Source: Microbacterium pullorum (lineage in GTDB: Bacteria; Actinomycetota; Actinomycetes; Actinomycetales; Microbacteriaceae). From it: 64,000 nt of DNA. The position numbers and the translations under genes are program-made. Shown in pieces: positions 55,746-64,000 of this stretch (its first letter is position 1; each line of letters opens with the position of its first letter). The DNA is taken from the NCBI RefSeq assembly GCF_014836535.1, contig NZ_JACSQP010000006.1, positions 124,001 through 188,000 of the forward strand, in the 5' to 3' direction. The notes under the pieces were generated by a model. That model was given only the letters and a program-made list of their open reading frames with translations. It was not told the DNA's origin and did not search any database.

Positions 55746-57860
55746 GTGGCACAAGACGTGCTCACCGACCTCAACAAGGTCCGCAATATCGGCATCATGG
55801 CGCACATCGATGCCGGCAAGACGACGACGACCGAGCGCATCCTCTTCTACACGGGCGTCAACCACAAGCTGGGCGAGACGCACGATGGCGCCTCGACCAC
55901 CGACTGGATGGAACAGGAGAAGGAGCGCGGCATCACGATCACGTCTGCCGCCGTGACCTGCTTCTGGAACAAGAACCAGATCAACATCATCGACACCCCC
56001 GGCCACGTCGACTTCACGGTCGAGGTCGAACGGTCGCTGCGTGTGCTCGATGGTGCGGTCGCCGTCTTCGACGGCAAGGAGGGCGTCGAGCCCCAGTCCG
56101 AGACCGTCTGGCGTCAGGCCGACAAGTACGACGTCCCCCGCATCTGCTTCGTCAACAAGATGGACAAGCTGGGCGCCGACTTCTACTTCACGGTCGACAC
56201 CATCATCAAGCGCCTGGGCGCCAAGCCCCTCGTGCTGCAGCTGCCCATCGGCGCCGAGAACGACTTCGTCGGTGTCATCGACCTGGTCGAGATGCGCGCA
56301 CTGGTGTGGCCCGGCGACTCCAAGGGTGATGTCACCATGGGCGCCAAGTACGAGGTGCAGGAGATCCCCGCCGACCTCGCCGACCGTGCCGCCGAGTACC
56401 GCGAGAAGCTGCTCGAGACCGTCGCCGAGACCGATGAGGCTCTGCTGGAGAAGTACTTCGCCGGTGAGGAGCTCACGCTCGCCGAGATCAAGGGTGCGAT
56501 CCGCAAGCTCACCGTCAACGGTGACCTCTACCCGGTCCTGTGCGGTTCGGCGTTCAAGAACCGCGGCGTGCAGCCCATGCTCGACGCGGTCGTGGACTAC
56601 CTCCCCTCGCCCCTGGACGTGCCGGCCATCGAGGCCCACGACCCCAAGGACGAAGAGAAGATCATCGAGCGCCACCCCGACGCGAACGACCCGTTCGCGG
56701 CGCTGGCCTTCAAGGTCGCCGTGCACCCGTTCTTCGGTCGCCTGACCTACATCCGCGTCTACTCGGGTCACCTCGACTCCGGCGCGCAGGTCATCAACTC
56801 GACCAAGGGCAAGAAGGAGCGCATCGGGAAGATCTTCCAGATGCACGCCAACAAGGAGAACCCGGTCGATTCGGTCACCGCGGGCAACATCTACGCCGTC
56901 ATCGGCCTGAAGGACACCACCACCGGTGACACCCTCGCCGACCCGGCAGCGCCCGTCGTGCTCGAGTCGATGACGTTCCCCGAGCCCGTCATCGAGGTCG
57001 CGATCGAGCCCAAGACCAAGGCCGACCAGGAGAAGCTGGGTCTGGCGATCCAGAAGCTCGCCGAAGAGGACCCGACCTTCCGCACCGAGCTCAACCCCGA
57101 GACCGGTCAGACGGTCATCAAGGGCATGGGCGAGCTGCACCTGGACATCCTCGTCGACCGCATGAAGCGCGAGTTCCGCGTCGAGGCGAACGTCGGCAAG
57201 CCGCAGGTGGCGTACCGCGAGACGATCAAGAAGGCCGTCGAGCGTCACGACTACACCCACAAGAAGCAGACCGGTGGTTCGGGTCAGTTCGCGAAGATCC
57301 AGTTCGCGATCGAGCCGCTGGAGGTCACGGCCGACAAGACGTACGAGTTCGAGAACAAGGTCACCGGTGGCCGTATCCCGCGCGAGTACATCGAGCCGAC
57401 CAACCAGGGCTTCCAGGACGCGATGAACGTCGGCGTGCTCGCCGGCTACCCCATCGTGGGTGTCAAGGCGACCCTGCTCGACGGTGCCTCGCACGACGTC
57501 GACTCTTCGGAGATGGCGTTCAAGATCGCCGGTTCGATGGGCTTCAAGGAAGCCCTGCGCAAGGCCGGTCCGGTCATCCTCGAGCCGCTCATGTCCGTCG
57601 AGGTGCGTACGCCCGAGGAGTACATGGGTGACGTCATCGGTGACCTGAACTCGCGTCGCGGTCAGATCCAGTCGATGGAGGATGCCGCGGGCGTCAAGGT
57701 CGTGCGTGCCCTGGTGCCGCTGTCCGAGATGTTCGGCTACATCGGCGACCTGCGCTCGAAGACCTCGGGCCGCGCCGTGTACTCGATGGAGTTCGACAGC
57801 TACGCCGAGGTTCCTCGCGCGGTTGCCGACGAGATCGTCCAGAAGAACAAGGGCGAATAA
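55746..57860 (+). CDS. fusA: Elongation factor G
   Basis: GTG at 55746 with AAGGA upstream; 704 residues, a normal EF-G. G1 [11 protein letters not shown] at 19-29, G2 region around [13 protein letters not shown]3 DTPGHVDF, G4 NKMDKLGAD, then domains II-V with a [10 protein letters not shown] stretch and the domain IV loop [11 protein letters not shown]. It moves tRNA and mRNA after peptide bond formation. The 97-base gap after rpsG has GC-rich stems (GGGGGCCGG/CCGGTCCCC) that may attenuate. Confidence 0.99.
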   Translation: MAQDVLTDLNKVRNIGIMAHIDAGKTTTTERILFYTGVNHKLGETHDGASTTDWMEQEKERGITITSAAVTCFWNKNQINIIDTPGHVDFTVEVERSLRVLDGAVAVFDGKEGVEPQSETVWRQADKYDVPRICFVNKMDKLGADFYFTVDTIIKRLGAKPLVLQLPIGAENDFVGVIDLVEMRALVWPGDSKGDVTMGAKYEVQEIPADLADRAAEYREKLLETVAETDEALLEKYFAGEELTLAEIKGAIRKLTVNGDLYPVLCGSAFKNRGVQPMLDAVVDYLPSPLDVPAIEAHDPKDEEKIIERHPDANDPFAALAFKVAVHPFFGRLTYIRVYSGHLDSGAQVINSTKGKKERIGKIFQMHANKENPVDSVTAGNIYAVIGLKDTTTGDTLADPAAPVVLESMTFPEPVIEVAIEPKTKADQEKLGLAIQKLAEEDPTFRTELNPETGQTVIKGMGELHLDILVDRMKREFRVEANVGKPQVAYRETIKKAVERHDYTHKKQTGGSGQFAKIQFAIEPLEVTADKTYEFENKVTGGRIPREYIEPTNQGFQDAMNVGVLAGYPIVGVKATLLDGASHDVDSSEMAFKIAGSMGFKEALRKAGPVILEPLMSVEVRTPEEYMGDVIGDLNSRRGQIQSMEDAAGVKVVRALVPLSEMFGYIGDLRSKTSGRAVYSMEFDSYAEVPRAVADEIVQKNKGE

Positions 57861-57866
57861 CCCTGG

Positions 57867-57908
57867 TGCCGAGGGCTCGTCCCGCTTCGCGACGGCGGGC
57901 TCTCGGCA
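57867..57908 (+). terminator. Hairpin between fusA and tuf
   Basis: TGCCGAGGGC... pairs with ...GCGGGCTCTCGGCA, with a small internal bulge. Possibly a partial stop or processing site, because tuf has its own -10 downstream. Confidence 0.5.
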
Positions 57909-57937
57909 TCCACCCAACTGAATACCGACCTGTCTAC

Positions 57938-57943
57938 TAGACT
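57938..57943 (+). promoter_or_regulatory. -10 box of an internal tuf promoter
   Basis: TAGACT, about 75 bases before the tuf start. The -35 is weak (AACTGA, 16 bases upstream). Extra tuf expression from its own promoter would be normal. Confidence 0.4.
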
Positions 57944-58017
57944 GAACCAATCCCCGTAGCGCCTCGGTCGCAATCCAGCGCCCGTGCACTACTCACGACT
58001 GTCCTGAGGAGGACCCA

Positions 58018-59211
58018 GTGGCTAAGGCCAAGTTCGAGCGGACCAAGCCGCACGTCAACATCGGAACCATCGGTCACGTTGACCACGGCAAGACCACGCT
58101 CACCGCGGCGATCTCAAAGGTGCTCGCCGACAAGTACCCGTCTGCCACCAACGTGCAGCGCGACTTCGCGTCGATCGACTCGGCTCCCGAGGAGCGTCAG
58201 CGCGGCATCACGATCAACATCTCGCACGTCGAGTACGAGACCCCCAAGCGTCACTACGCGCACGTCGATGCGCCCGGTCACGCTGACTACATCAAGAACA
58301 TGATCACCGGTGCCGCTCAGATGGACGGCGCGATCCTCGTGGTCGCCGCCACCGACGGCCCGATGGCTCAGACGCGTGAGCACGTGCTGCTCGCCAAGCA
58401 GGTCGGCGTGCCGTACCTGCTGGTCGCGCTCAACAAGTCCGACATGGTCGACGACGAGGAGATCCTGGAGCTCGTCGAGCTCGAGGTGCGCGAGCTTCTC
58501 TCCTCGCAGGACTTCGATGGCGACAACGCCCCCGTCGTGCGCGTCTCGGGCCTGAAGGCCCTCGAAGGCGACGAGAAGTGGGTTCAGTCGATCGTCGAGC
58601 TCATGGAAGCGGTCGACGCGTCGATCCCCGACCCGGTGCGTGACAAGGACAAGCCGTTCCTCATGCCCGTCGAGGACGTCTTCACCATCACCGGCCGTGG
58701 CACGGTCGTCACCGGTCGCGCCGAGCGCGGCACGCTGGCGATCAACTCCGAGGTCGAGATCGTGGGTCTGCGTCCGACGCAGAAGACGATCGTCACCGGT
58801 ATCGAGATGTTCCACAAGCAGCTCGACGAGGCCTGGGCCGGCGAGAACTGCGGTCTGCTCCTGCGCGGCACCAAGCGTGACGACGTCGAGCGCGGCCAGG
58901 TCATCGTGAAGCCGGGTTCGGTCACGCCCCACACCAACTTCGAGGGCACGGCGTACATCCTGTCCAAGGAGGAGGGTGGCCGTCACAACCCCTTCTACAC
59001 GAACTACCGCCCGCAGTTCTACTTCCGCACCACGGACGTCACCGGCGTCATCTCGCTGCCCGAGGGCACCGAGATGGTCATGCCCGGCGACACCACGGAC
59101 ATGACGGTCGAGCTGATCCAGCCGATCGCCATGGAAGAGGGCCTCGGCTTTGCAATCCGTGAGGGTGGCCGCACCGTCGGCGCCGGCACGGTGACCAAGA
59201 TCATCAAGTAA
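58018..59211 (+). CDS. tuf: Elongation factor Tu
   Basis: GTG at 58018 with GAGGAGG upstream; 397 residues. GTP-binding motifs GHVDHGKT at 19-26, DAPGHADY and NKSDMVDD are intact, and domains II and III follow with [10 protein letters not shown] and the [17 protein letters not shown] end. It delivers aminoacyl-tRNA. Ends at a strong terminator. Confidence 0.99.
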   Translation: MAKAKFERTKPHVNIGTIGHVDHGKTTLTAAISKVLADKYPSATNVQRDFASIDSAPEERQRGITINISHVEYETPKRHYAHVDAPGHADYIKNMITGAAQMDGAILVVAATDGPMAQTREHVLLAKQVGVPYLLVALNKSDMVDDEEILELVELEVRELLSSQDFDGDNAPVVRVSGLKALEGDEKWVQSIVELMEAVDASIPDPVRDKDKPFLMPVEDVFTITGRGTVVTGRAERGTLAINSEVEIVGLRPTQKTIVTGIEMFHKQLDEAWAGENCGLLLRGTKRDDVERGQVIVKPGSVTPHTNFEGTAYILSKEEGGRHNPFYTNYRPQFYFRTTDVTGVISLPEGTEMVMPGDTTDMTVELIQPIAMEEGLGFAIREGGRTVGAGTVTKIIK

Positions 59212-59228
59212 CTCTCTCGAGTTCCTTC

Positions 59229-59262
59229 ACGAAACCCCCCGGAGCGATCCGGGGGGTTTCGT
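59229..59262 (+). terminator. tuf terminator
   Basis: ACGAAACCCCCCGGA, loop GCGA, TCCGGGGGGTTTCGT: a perfect 15-bp stem 17 bases after the tuf stop. Confidence 0.88.
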
Positions 59263-59321
59263 GCGTGCGGGCCCTTGCCCGCACAGCGGCCGTGCGGGTC
59301 GGCGTGACATCATGGCGAGAA

Positions 59322-59849
59322 GTGCCTATCGACCACGCCCCCACCATCCCCGCCACCGCCCGCCGACTGCCCTCGACGAGCGGGCCGCGGCATGCCATCG
59401 CGGCGATACTGGCGAGCGGGTACGGACTGTTCCTCGCTCTCGTCGTGTTCTGGCCGAGCCCGATCGACCGGCCCTTCGCTGCGCTGCTGGCGCGGTTGAT
59501 CGCCGAGGCGCATGAGCGGGGAGTGCCGTCGTTCGTCGATTACGCCTTCATCGAGTTCACCGCGAACGTCGCCCTGTTCATCCCGGTGGGGGTCGTCCTG
59601 GGACTGATCGTGCCCCTGCGCTGGACGATTCTGGCCCTGCTGCTCGGTCCGGCGCTGTCGGGTGCGATCGAGCTCGCGCAGCACGTCCTGCTGCCCGGGC
59701 GCTACTCCAGCGGCGCCGACATCGTCGCGAACTCGTGGGGAGCGGCCGTCGGCGTGATCCTCGCCGTCACCGTGCGTGCGATCGTGGCGCTGCGCGACGA
59801 GAAGGTCATCGCCCGTCACGAGGCTCTGAGCGACCGAGACGCTGCCTGA
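59322..59849 (+). CDS. VanZ-like membrane protein
   Basis: GTG at 59322 is chosen over an ATG-less upstream frame that begins inside the tuf terminator; 175 residues. About four helices. VDYAFIEFTANVALFIPVGVVLG and ELAQHVLLPGRYSSGADIVANSWGAAVG are the two hallmark blocks of the VanZ/YoaI family. VanZ gives low-level teicoplanin resistance in enterococci, but most chromosomal relatives have no known role. Stands alone between the str and S10 operons. Confidence 0.8.
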   Translation: MPIDHAPTIPATARRLPSTSGPRHAIAAILASGYGLFLALVVFWPSPIDRPFAALLARLIAEAHERGVPSFVDYAFIEFTANVALFIPVGVVLGLIVPLRWTILALLLGPALSGAIELAQHVLLPGRYSSGADIVANSWGAAVGVILAVTVRAIVALRDEKVIARHEALSDRDAA

Positions 59850-60265
59850 ATCGTTCGCACACGTGCGCACCGCCGCCCGGCTCTGCGTGCGGCAGATCGC
59901 GACACGCCCGAGTTTGCGACACGCCCGGGAGGCACGTACACTAGTGAGGTTCCACATTCCGGTGGTCGCTCTGCGTGCCCCGGATCACTGTCACGGCAGT
60001 GCATAGGCGGCGCGAATGCGCAGGGTCCTAGGCCGCGGACAGCAGAACACCACATCCCACACAGCCCGAACCCGGCAACGGGTCGCAGTCATGCGCACCG
60101 GGCGTGGGGAGCCGCGTGCAGCAGCGTGCGGTTTGACATGAGAACAGCGGTGCAGCATCCCTCGCCTCGGCGAAGGAGAAGTGCCAGGCGCAACCAGCGC
60201 CACCGTGCGTCCAATGCGCTCACAACCGGTGAGACGTAAGACGCGAGAAAGAGAGTGAGCAGACA
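59850..60265. other. S10 operon control region and leader
   Basis: 416 bases without a gene: the promoter at 59914-59942 and then a leader of about 315 bases with small stems (for example CACTG/CAGTG near 59985). A second -35-like TTGACA lies near 60133 but lacks a good -10. Whether r-protein L4 controls this leader is unknown. Confidence 0.55.
59914..59942 (+). promoter_or_regulatory. Promoter of the S10 ribosomal operon
   Basis: TTGCGA, 17 bases, TACACT. The -35 overlaps the second of two direct repeats GCGACACGCCCG (59899-59910 and 59916-59927), 17 bases apart, which could bind a regulator. Confidence 0.65.
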
Positions 60266-60574
60266 ATGGCGGGACAGAAGATCCGCATTCGCCTGAAGTC
60301 GTATGACCACGAGGTCATCGACACGTCGGCGCGGAAGATCGTCGACACCGTGACCCGTGCGGGCGCGACGGTCGTGGGCCCCGTGCCCCTGCCGACCGAG
60401 AAGAACGTCGTGTGCGTCATCCGGTCGCCCCACAAGTACAAGGACAGCCGCGAGCACTTCGAGATGCGCACCCACAAGCGCCTGATCGACATCATCGACC
60501 CGACGCCCAAGGCGGTCGACTCGCTGATGCGTCTCGACCTGCCGGCCGACGTCAACATCGAGATCAAGCTCTGA
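60266..60574 (+). CDS. rpsJ: 30S ribosomal protein S10
   Basis: The 102 residues match S10 throughout ([47 protein letters not shown] end). S10 is also the NusG/NusB partner in antitermination. First gene of the S10 operon; rplC follows after 8 bases. Confidence 0.99.
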   Translation: MAGQKIRIRLKSYDHEVIDTSARKIVDTVTRAGATVVGPVPLPTEKNVVCVIRSPHKYKDSREHFEMRTHKRLIDIIDPTPKAVDSLMRLDLPADVNIEIKL

Positions 60575-60582
60575 GGTTCGAC

Positions 60583-61242
60583 ATGGCTGACATCAACAAC
60601 AAGGTTTCGAAGGGTCTCCTGGGCACCAAGCTCGGCATGACCCAGGTTTGGGACGAGAACGGCAAGCTCGTTCCCGTCACCGTCATCGAGGTCGCACCCA
60701 ACGTGGTGACCCAGGTGCGTACCCCCGAGAAGGACGGCTACAACGCCGTTCAGATCGCGTACGGCCAGATCGACCCCCGCAAGGTCAACCAGCCCCTCAC
60801 GGCCCACTTCGAGGCCGCGGGCGTGACCCCTCGCCGCCACCTCACCGAGGTGCGCACCGCCGACGCCGCTGACTACTCACTCGGCCAGGAGCTCACGGTG
60901 GATGCCACCTTCGAGGCCGGCCAGCTGGTCGACGTCGTCGGCACCAGCAAGGGCAAGGGCACGGCGGGTGTCATGAAGCGTCACAACTTCAAGGGCGTCT
61001 CCGCTTCGCACGGTGCGCACCGCAACCACCGCAAGCCCGGTTCCATCGGTGCCTCCTCGACGCCCAGCCGCGTCTTCAAGGGCATGCGCATGGCCGGCCG
61101 CATGGGTGGCGAGCGCGTGACCGTCCTCAACCTCAAGGTGCACGCCATCGACGCCGAGAAGGGTCTGCTGCTCGTCAAGGGCGCCGTCCCCGGTGCACGT
61201 GGCCGCATCGTCTACGTCCGCAACGCAGTGAAGGGTGCCTGA
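60583..61242 (+). CDS. rplC: 50S ribosomal protein L3
   Basis: ATG at 60583; 219 residues. [18 protein letters not shown] at the start and [20 protein letters not shown] and [17 protein letters not shown] are L3 hallmarks. It reaches into the peptidyl transferase centre. Confidence 0.99.
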   Translation: MADINNKVSKGLLGTKLGMTQVWDENGKLVPVTVIEVAPNVVTQVRTPEKDGYNAVQIAYGQIDPRKVNQPLTAHFEAAGVTPRRHLTEVRTADAADYSLGQELTVDATFEAGQLVDVVGTSKGKGTAGVMKRHNFKGVSASHGAHRNHRKPGSIGASSTPSRVFKGMRMAGRMGGERVTVLNLKVHAIDAEKGLLLVKGAVPGARGRIVYVRNAVKGA

Positions 61243-61244
61243 CC

Positions 61245-61907
61245 ATGGCTGACTCGACTCTCGCGCTCGACGTTCGCACCGCTGACGGCAAGAAGGCCGG
61301 CTCCGTGGAGCTGCCCGCCGCGCTGTTCGACGTCAAGACGAACATCCCCCTGATCCACCAGGTCGTCGTCGCGCAGCTCGCCGCTGCCCGCCAGGGCACC
61401 CACTCGACCAAGCGTCGTGGTGAGGTCTCCGGTGCCGGCCGCAAGCCCTTCAAGCAGAAGGGCACGGGTAACGCCCGTCAGGGCTCGATCCGCGCACCCC
61501 AGATGACCGGTGGTGGCATCGTGCACGGCCCGAAGCCGCGCGACTACTCGCAGCGCACCCCCAAGAAGATGGTCGCCGCCGCCCTGCTGGGCGCACTCAG
61601 CGACCGTGCTCGCGGTGAGCGTCTGCACGTCGTCGAGTCCTTCGGGATTGACGGCGCCCCCTCGACGAAGGCCGCTGCCGCGGTGCTCGCCGGGTTCGCT
61701 GCGACGAAGAACGTCCTCGTGGTCATCGACCGCGCGGACGAGGTCACCGTCAAGAGCGTGCGCAACCTCGCGTACGTCCACGTGCTGACCTTCGACCAGC
61801 TCAACGCCTACGACGTGCTCGTCTCCGACGACATCGTCTTCACCAAGGCCGCCTACGACGCGTTCGTCGCGTCGAAGAAGGCCACCACCGAGGAGGTCTC
61901 GGCATGA
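61245..61907 (+). CDS. rplD: 50S ribosomal protein L4
   Basis: 220 residues, with the long L4 loop ([20 protein letters not shown], then [19 protein letters not shown]) that lines the exit tunnel. Overlaps rplW by 4 bases, so the two are coupled. Confidence 0.99.
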   Translation: MADSTLALDVRTADGKKAGSVELPAALFDVKTNIPLIHQVVVAQLAAARQGTHSTKRRGEVSGAGRKPFKQKGTGNARQGSIRAPQMTGGGIVHGPKPRDYSQRTPKKMVAAALLGALSDRARGERLHVVESFGIDGAPSTKAAAAVLAGFAATKNVLVVIDRADEVTVKSVRNLAYVHVLTFDQLNAYDVLVSDDIVFTKAAYDAFVASKKATTEEVSA

Positions 61908-62227
61908 CCACCGCGAACACCGCAGTGAACATCGCAGTGAACAAGGACCCGCGCGACATCATCCTCAAGCCGGTCGTGTCCGAGAAGAGCTACGGGCTCA
62001 TCGACGAGGGCAAGTACACCTTCCTCGTGGACCCGCGCGCCTCGAAGACCGAGATCAAGCTCGCCATCGAGAAGATCTTCGGCGTCAAGGTCGCCTCGGT
62101 GAACACGCTCAACCGCCCCGGCAAGGCACGTCGCACCCGCTTCGGGATGGGCAAGCGCAAGGACACCAAGCGCGCCATCGTGACGCTCAAGTCGGGCACC
62201 ATCGACATCTTCACGGCAGTCGGCTGA
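61904..62227 (+). CDS. rplW: 50S ribosomal protein L23
   Basis: 107 residues: [20 protein letters not shown] and [20 protein letters not shown] are typical of L23, which forms the docking site for SRP and trigger factor at the exit tunnel. Confidence 0.98.
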   Translation: MTTANTAVNIAVNKDPRDIILKPVVSEKSYGLIDEGKYTFLVDPRASKTEIKLAIEKIFGVKVASVNTLNRPGKARRTRFGMGKRKDTKRAIVTLKSGTIDIFTAVG

Positions 62228-62252
62228 CGGTCGGGACAGAGGACTAGAGAAC

Positions 62253-63092
62253 ATGGCTATTCGCAAGTACAAGCCCACGACCCCGGGTCGCCGCGGCTCG
62301 TCGGTGGCCGACTTCGCCGAGATCACCCGATCGACGCCTGAGAAGTCGCTCCTCCGCCCGCTCTCCAAGAGCGGTGGCCGCAACAACCAGGGCCGCATCA
62401 CCACCCGTCACATCGGTGGTGGCCACAAGCGCCAGTACCGCGTCATCGACTTCCGTCGTAACGACAAGGACGGCGTGAACGCCAAGGTCGCTCACATCGA
62501 GTACGACCCCAACCGCACCGCACGCATCGCGCTGCTGCACTACTTCGACGGCGAGAAGCGATACATCATCGCGCCGAACAAGCTGGCACAGGGTGACATC
62601 GTCGAGTCGGGTGCCGGCGCAGACATCAAGCCGGGCAACAACCTGCCCCTGCGCAACATCCCCACCGGTACCGTCATCCACGCGATCGAACTGCGTCCCG
62701 GCGGCGGCGCGAAGCTCGCCCGCTCGGCCGGCACCTCGGTGCGTCTGGTCGCCAAGGACGGTCCGTACGCGCAGCTTCGTCTGCCCTCGGGCGAGATCCG
62801 CAACGTCGATGCGCGCTGCCGCGCGACCATCGGCGAGGTCGGCAACGCCGAGCAGTCGAACATCAACTGGGGCAAGGCCGGTCGCAACCGCTGGAAGGGC
62901 ATCCGCCCGACCGTCCGCGGTGTCGCGATGAACCCCGTCGACCACCCGCACGGTGGTGGTGAGGGTAAGACCTCCGGTGGTCGTCACCCGGTCAGCCCCT
63001 GGGGCCAGGCCGAGGGTCGCACCCGCCACGCCAACAAGGAAAGCGACAAGTACATCGTCCGTCGTCGCAACGCCGGCAAGAAGCGTAAGTAG
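62253..63092 (+). CDS. rplB: 50S ribosomal protein L2
   Basis: 279 residues, complete: [14 protein letters not shown] start, [15 protein letters not shown], and the C-terminal [20 protein letters not shown] with the conserved His. L2 supports the peptidyl transferase centre. Confidence 0.99.
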   Translation: MAIRKYKPTTPGRRGSSVADFAEITRSTPEKSLLRPLSKSGGRNNQGRITTRHIGGGHKRQYRVIDFRRNDKDGVNAKVAHIEYDPNRTARIALLHYFDGEKRYIIAPNKLAQGDIVESGAGADIKPGNNLPLRNIPTGTVIHAIELRPGGGAKLARSAGTSVRLVAKDGPYAQLRLPSGEIRNVDARCRATIGEVGNAEQSNINWGKAGRNRWKGIRPTVRGVAMNPVDHPHGGGEGKTSGGRHPVSPWGQAEGRTRHANKESDKYIVRRRNAGKKRK

Positions 63093-63104
63093 GAGTAGAG
63101 GAAG

Positions 63105-63386
63105 ATGCCTCGCAGCCTTAAGAAGGGCCCCTTCGTCGACGAGCACCTGCTTCGCAAGGTCGTCTCGCAGAACGAAGCCGGTTCCAAGAACGTCATCAAG
63201 ACCTGGTCGCGCCGTTCGATGATCATCCCGGCCATGCTGGGTCACACCATCGCCGTGCACGACGGTCGCAAGCACATCCCCGTGTTCGTGACCGAAACCA
63301 TGGTCGGCCACAAGCTGGGCGAGTTCGCGCCCACCCGCACCTTCCGCGGCCACGAGAAGGACGACAAGAAGGGCCGCCGCCGCTGA
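63105..63386 (+). CDS. rpsS: 30S ribosomal protein S19
   Basis: 93 residues, [19 protein letters not shown] start and [20 protein letters not shown] end, as in all S19 proteins. Binds 16S rRNA near the A-site finger. Confidence 0.99.
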   Translation: MPRSLKKGPFVDEHLLRKVVSQNEAGSKNVIKTWSRRSMIIPAMLGHTIAVHDGRKHIPVFVTETMVGHKLGEFAPTRTFRGHEKDDKKGRRR

Positions 63387-63412
63387 CGCGGTGGCGCAGA
63401 GAGGAGAGAGAG

Positions 63413-63811
63413 ATGGTGGATTCCATCGCCCGCGTGCGACACATCCGCGTGACCCCTCAGAAGGCTCGTCGTGTCGTCGCTCTCATCAAGGGCAAGCAGG
63501 CTCAGGAGGCCTTGGCCATCCTGAAGTTCGCGCCGCAGAGTGCTTCCGAGCCGATCTACAAGCTCGTCGCTTCGGCGATGGCGAACGCTCGCGTCGCCGC
63601 CGACAAGAACGGCGAGTACCTGGATGACAAGGACCTGTACGTGAAGAACGCGTACGTCGACGAGGGCACGACGCTCAAGCGTTTCCGCCCCCGCGCGCAG
63701 GGTCGTGCCTTCCAGATCAAGAAGCGGACCAGCCACATCACGGTGGAGCTGGCGACCCCCGAGGTCGAGACCGCTGCCCCGGCCACCACGAGCAAGAAGG
63801 CGAGCAAGTAA
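63413..63811 (+). CDS. rplV: 50S ribosomal protein L22
   Basis: 132 residues with the L22 beta-hairpin loop ([20 protein letters not shown]). An Ala/Thr-rich tail ([12 protein letters not shown]) extends the C-terminus. The macrolide-contact loop looks unaltered. Overlaps rpsC by one base. Confidence 0.98.
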   Translation: MVDSIARVRHIRVTPQKARRVVALIKGKQAQEALAILKFAPQSASEPIYKLVASAMANARVAADKNGEYLDDKDLYVKNAYVDEGTTLKRFRPRAQGRAFQIKKRTSHITVELATPEVETAAPATTSKKASK

Positions 63812-64000
63812 TGGGCCAGAAAGTTCACCCGTACGGCTTCCGCCTCGGCATCACCACCGACCACGTGTCGCGCTGGTTCTCCGATTCGACCAAGCCCGGT
63901 CAGCGTTACGCCGACTACGTCGCGGAGGACATCAAGATCCGCAAGCTCCTGCAGACGCAGCTCGACCGCGCCGGCGTGAGCAACATCGAGATCGAGCGCA
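63811..64000 (+). CDS. rpsC: 30S ribosomal protein S3, N-terminal part, cut by window end
   Basis: ATG at 63811 shares its A with the rplV TAA. The 63 visible residues ([20 protein letters not shown], then [22 protein letters not shown]) are the start of S3. The rest lies outside. Confidence 0.97.
   Translation, partial: MGQKVHPYGFRLGITTDHVSRWFSDSTKPGQRYADYVAEDIKIRKLLQTQLDRAGVSNIEIER

Noticed and set aside
60133..60162. Second S10 operon promoter with TTGACA
   Set aside because: The -35 is perfect, but 17 bases downstream there is only CATCCC, too poor for a -10.

Overview
The window is high-GC DNA (roughly 70 percent by eye) from an actinobacterium. Gene order (rpoB-rpoC, a block of small membrane and unknown genes, rpsL-rpsG-fusA-tuf, then the S10 ribosomal operon), frequent GTG/TTG starts, TAnnnT -10 boxes placed 6-7 bases before start codons, and F420/LLM-type enzymes all suggest Microbacteriaceae, most likely Microbacterium or a close relative. 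The genus is an inference. No tRNA, rRNA, CRISPR array or transposase gene was seen.

Layout. (1) 1-7040: a carbohydrate-acid catabolic operon. It has a FadR-type GntR regulator (cut by the window edge), a 24-bp palindromic operator, a TIM-barrel isomerase, two NAD-dependent dehydrogenases, an SDR enzyme, a 33-residue membrane peptide, an MFS importer and a four-carbon sugar-acid kinase. It resembles threonate/erythronate pathways, but no aldolase is in view. (2) 7041-12620: single genes (threonine aldolase, an MFS transporter, a conserved DUF6421-like protein, a lipid kinase) separated by palindromic intergenic elements. (3) 12671-24194: a nine-gene minus-strand operon for reductive pyrimidine (or hydantoin) breakdown, divergent from a MocR-type regulator. 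It holds a ureidopropionase-like hydrolase, dihydropyrimidinase, an LLM flavin/F420 enzyme, a four-gene NMT1/THI5-type ABC importer, an omega-aminotransferase and methylmalonate/malonate semialdehyde dehydrogenase. Together they could carry a ring compound from uptake to acetyl-CoA or propionyl-CoA. (4) 24195-28965: a palindrome array, then a two-component system and an FtsX-type ABC exporter. (5) 28969-32734: small genes (SRPBCC-like, 2-phosphosulfolactate phosphatase-like, SprT-like, TPR, spermidine synthase-like) plus a repeat-rich gap. (6) 32886-38403: an oligopeptide/dipeptide ABC importer whose two ATPases are fused and face the other genes. (7) 38748-41372: a DUF4062-STAND ATPase with TPR-like C-terminus, interrupted by a 12-base G tract and divergent from rpoB. 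(8) 41652-49081: rpoB and rpoC. (9) 49199-54556: unknown secreted/membrane genes, including a convergent pair that look like diverged paralogues, and an FHA-domain membrane protein. (10) 54804-59211: rpsL, rpsG, fusA, tuf. (11) 59322-59849: a VanZ-like gene. (12) 60266 to the window end: rpsJ, rplC, rplD, rplW, rplB, rpsS, rplV and the start of rpsC.

The most unusual content is between genes. There are four copies of a 65-bp palindrome, four copies of a different 59-60-bp palindrome in a loose array, several unique large inverted repeats, a poly-G tract that could act as a frameshift switch in the STAND gene, and marked over-use of the heptamer GGATGCC/GGCATCC inside and outside genes.
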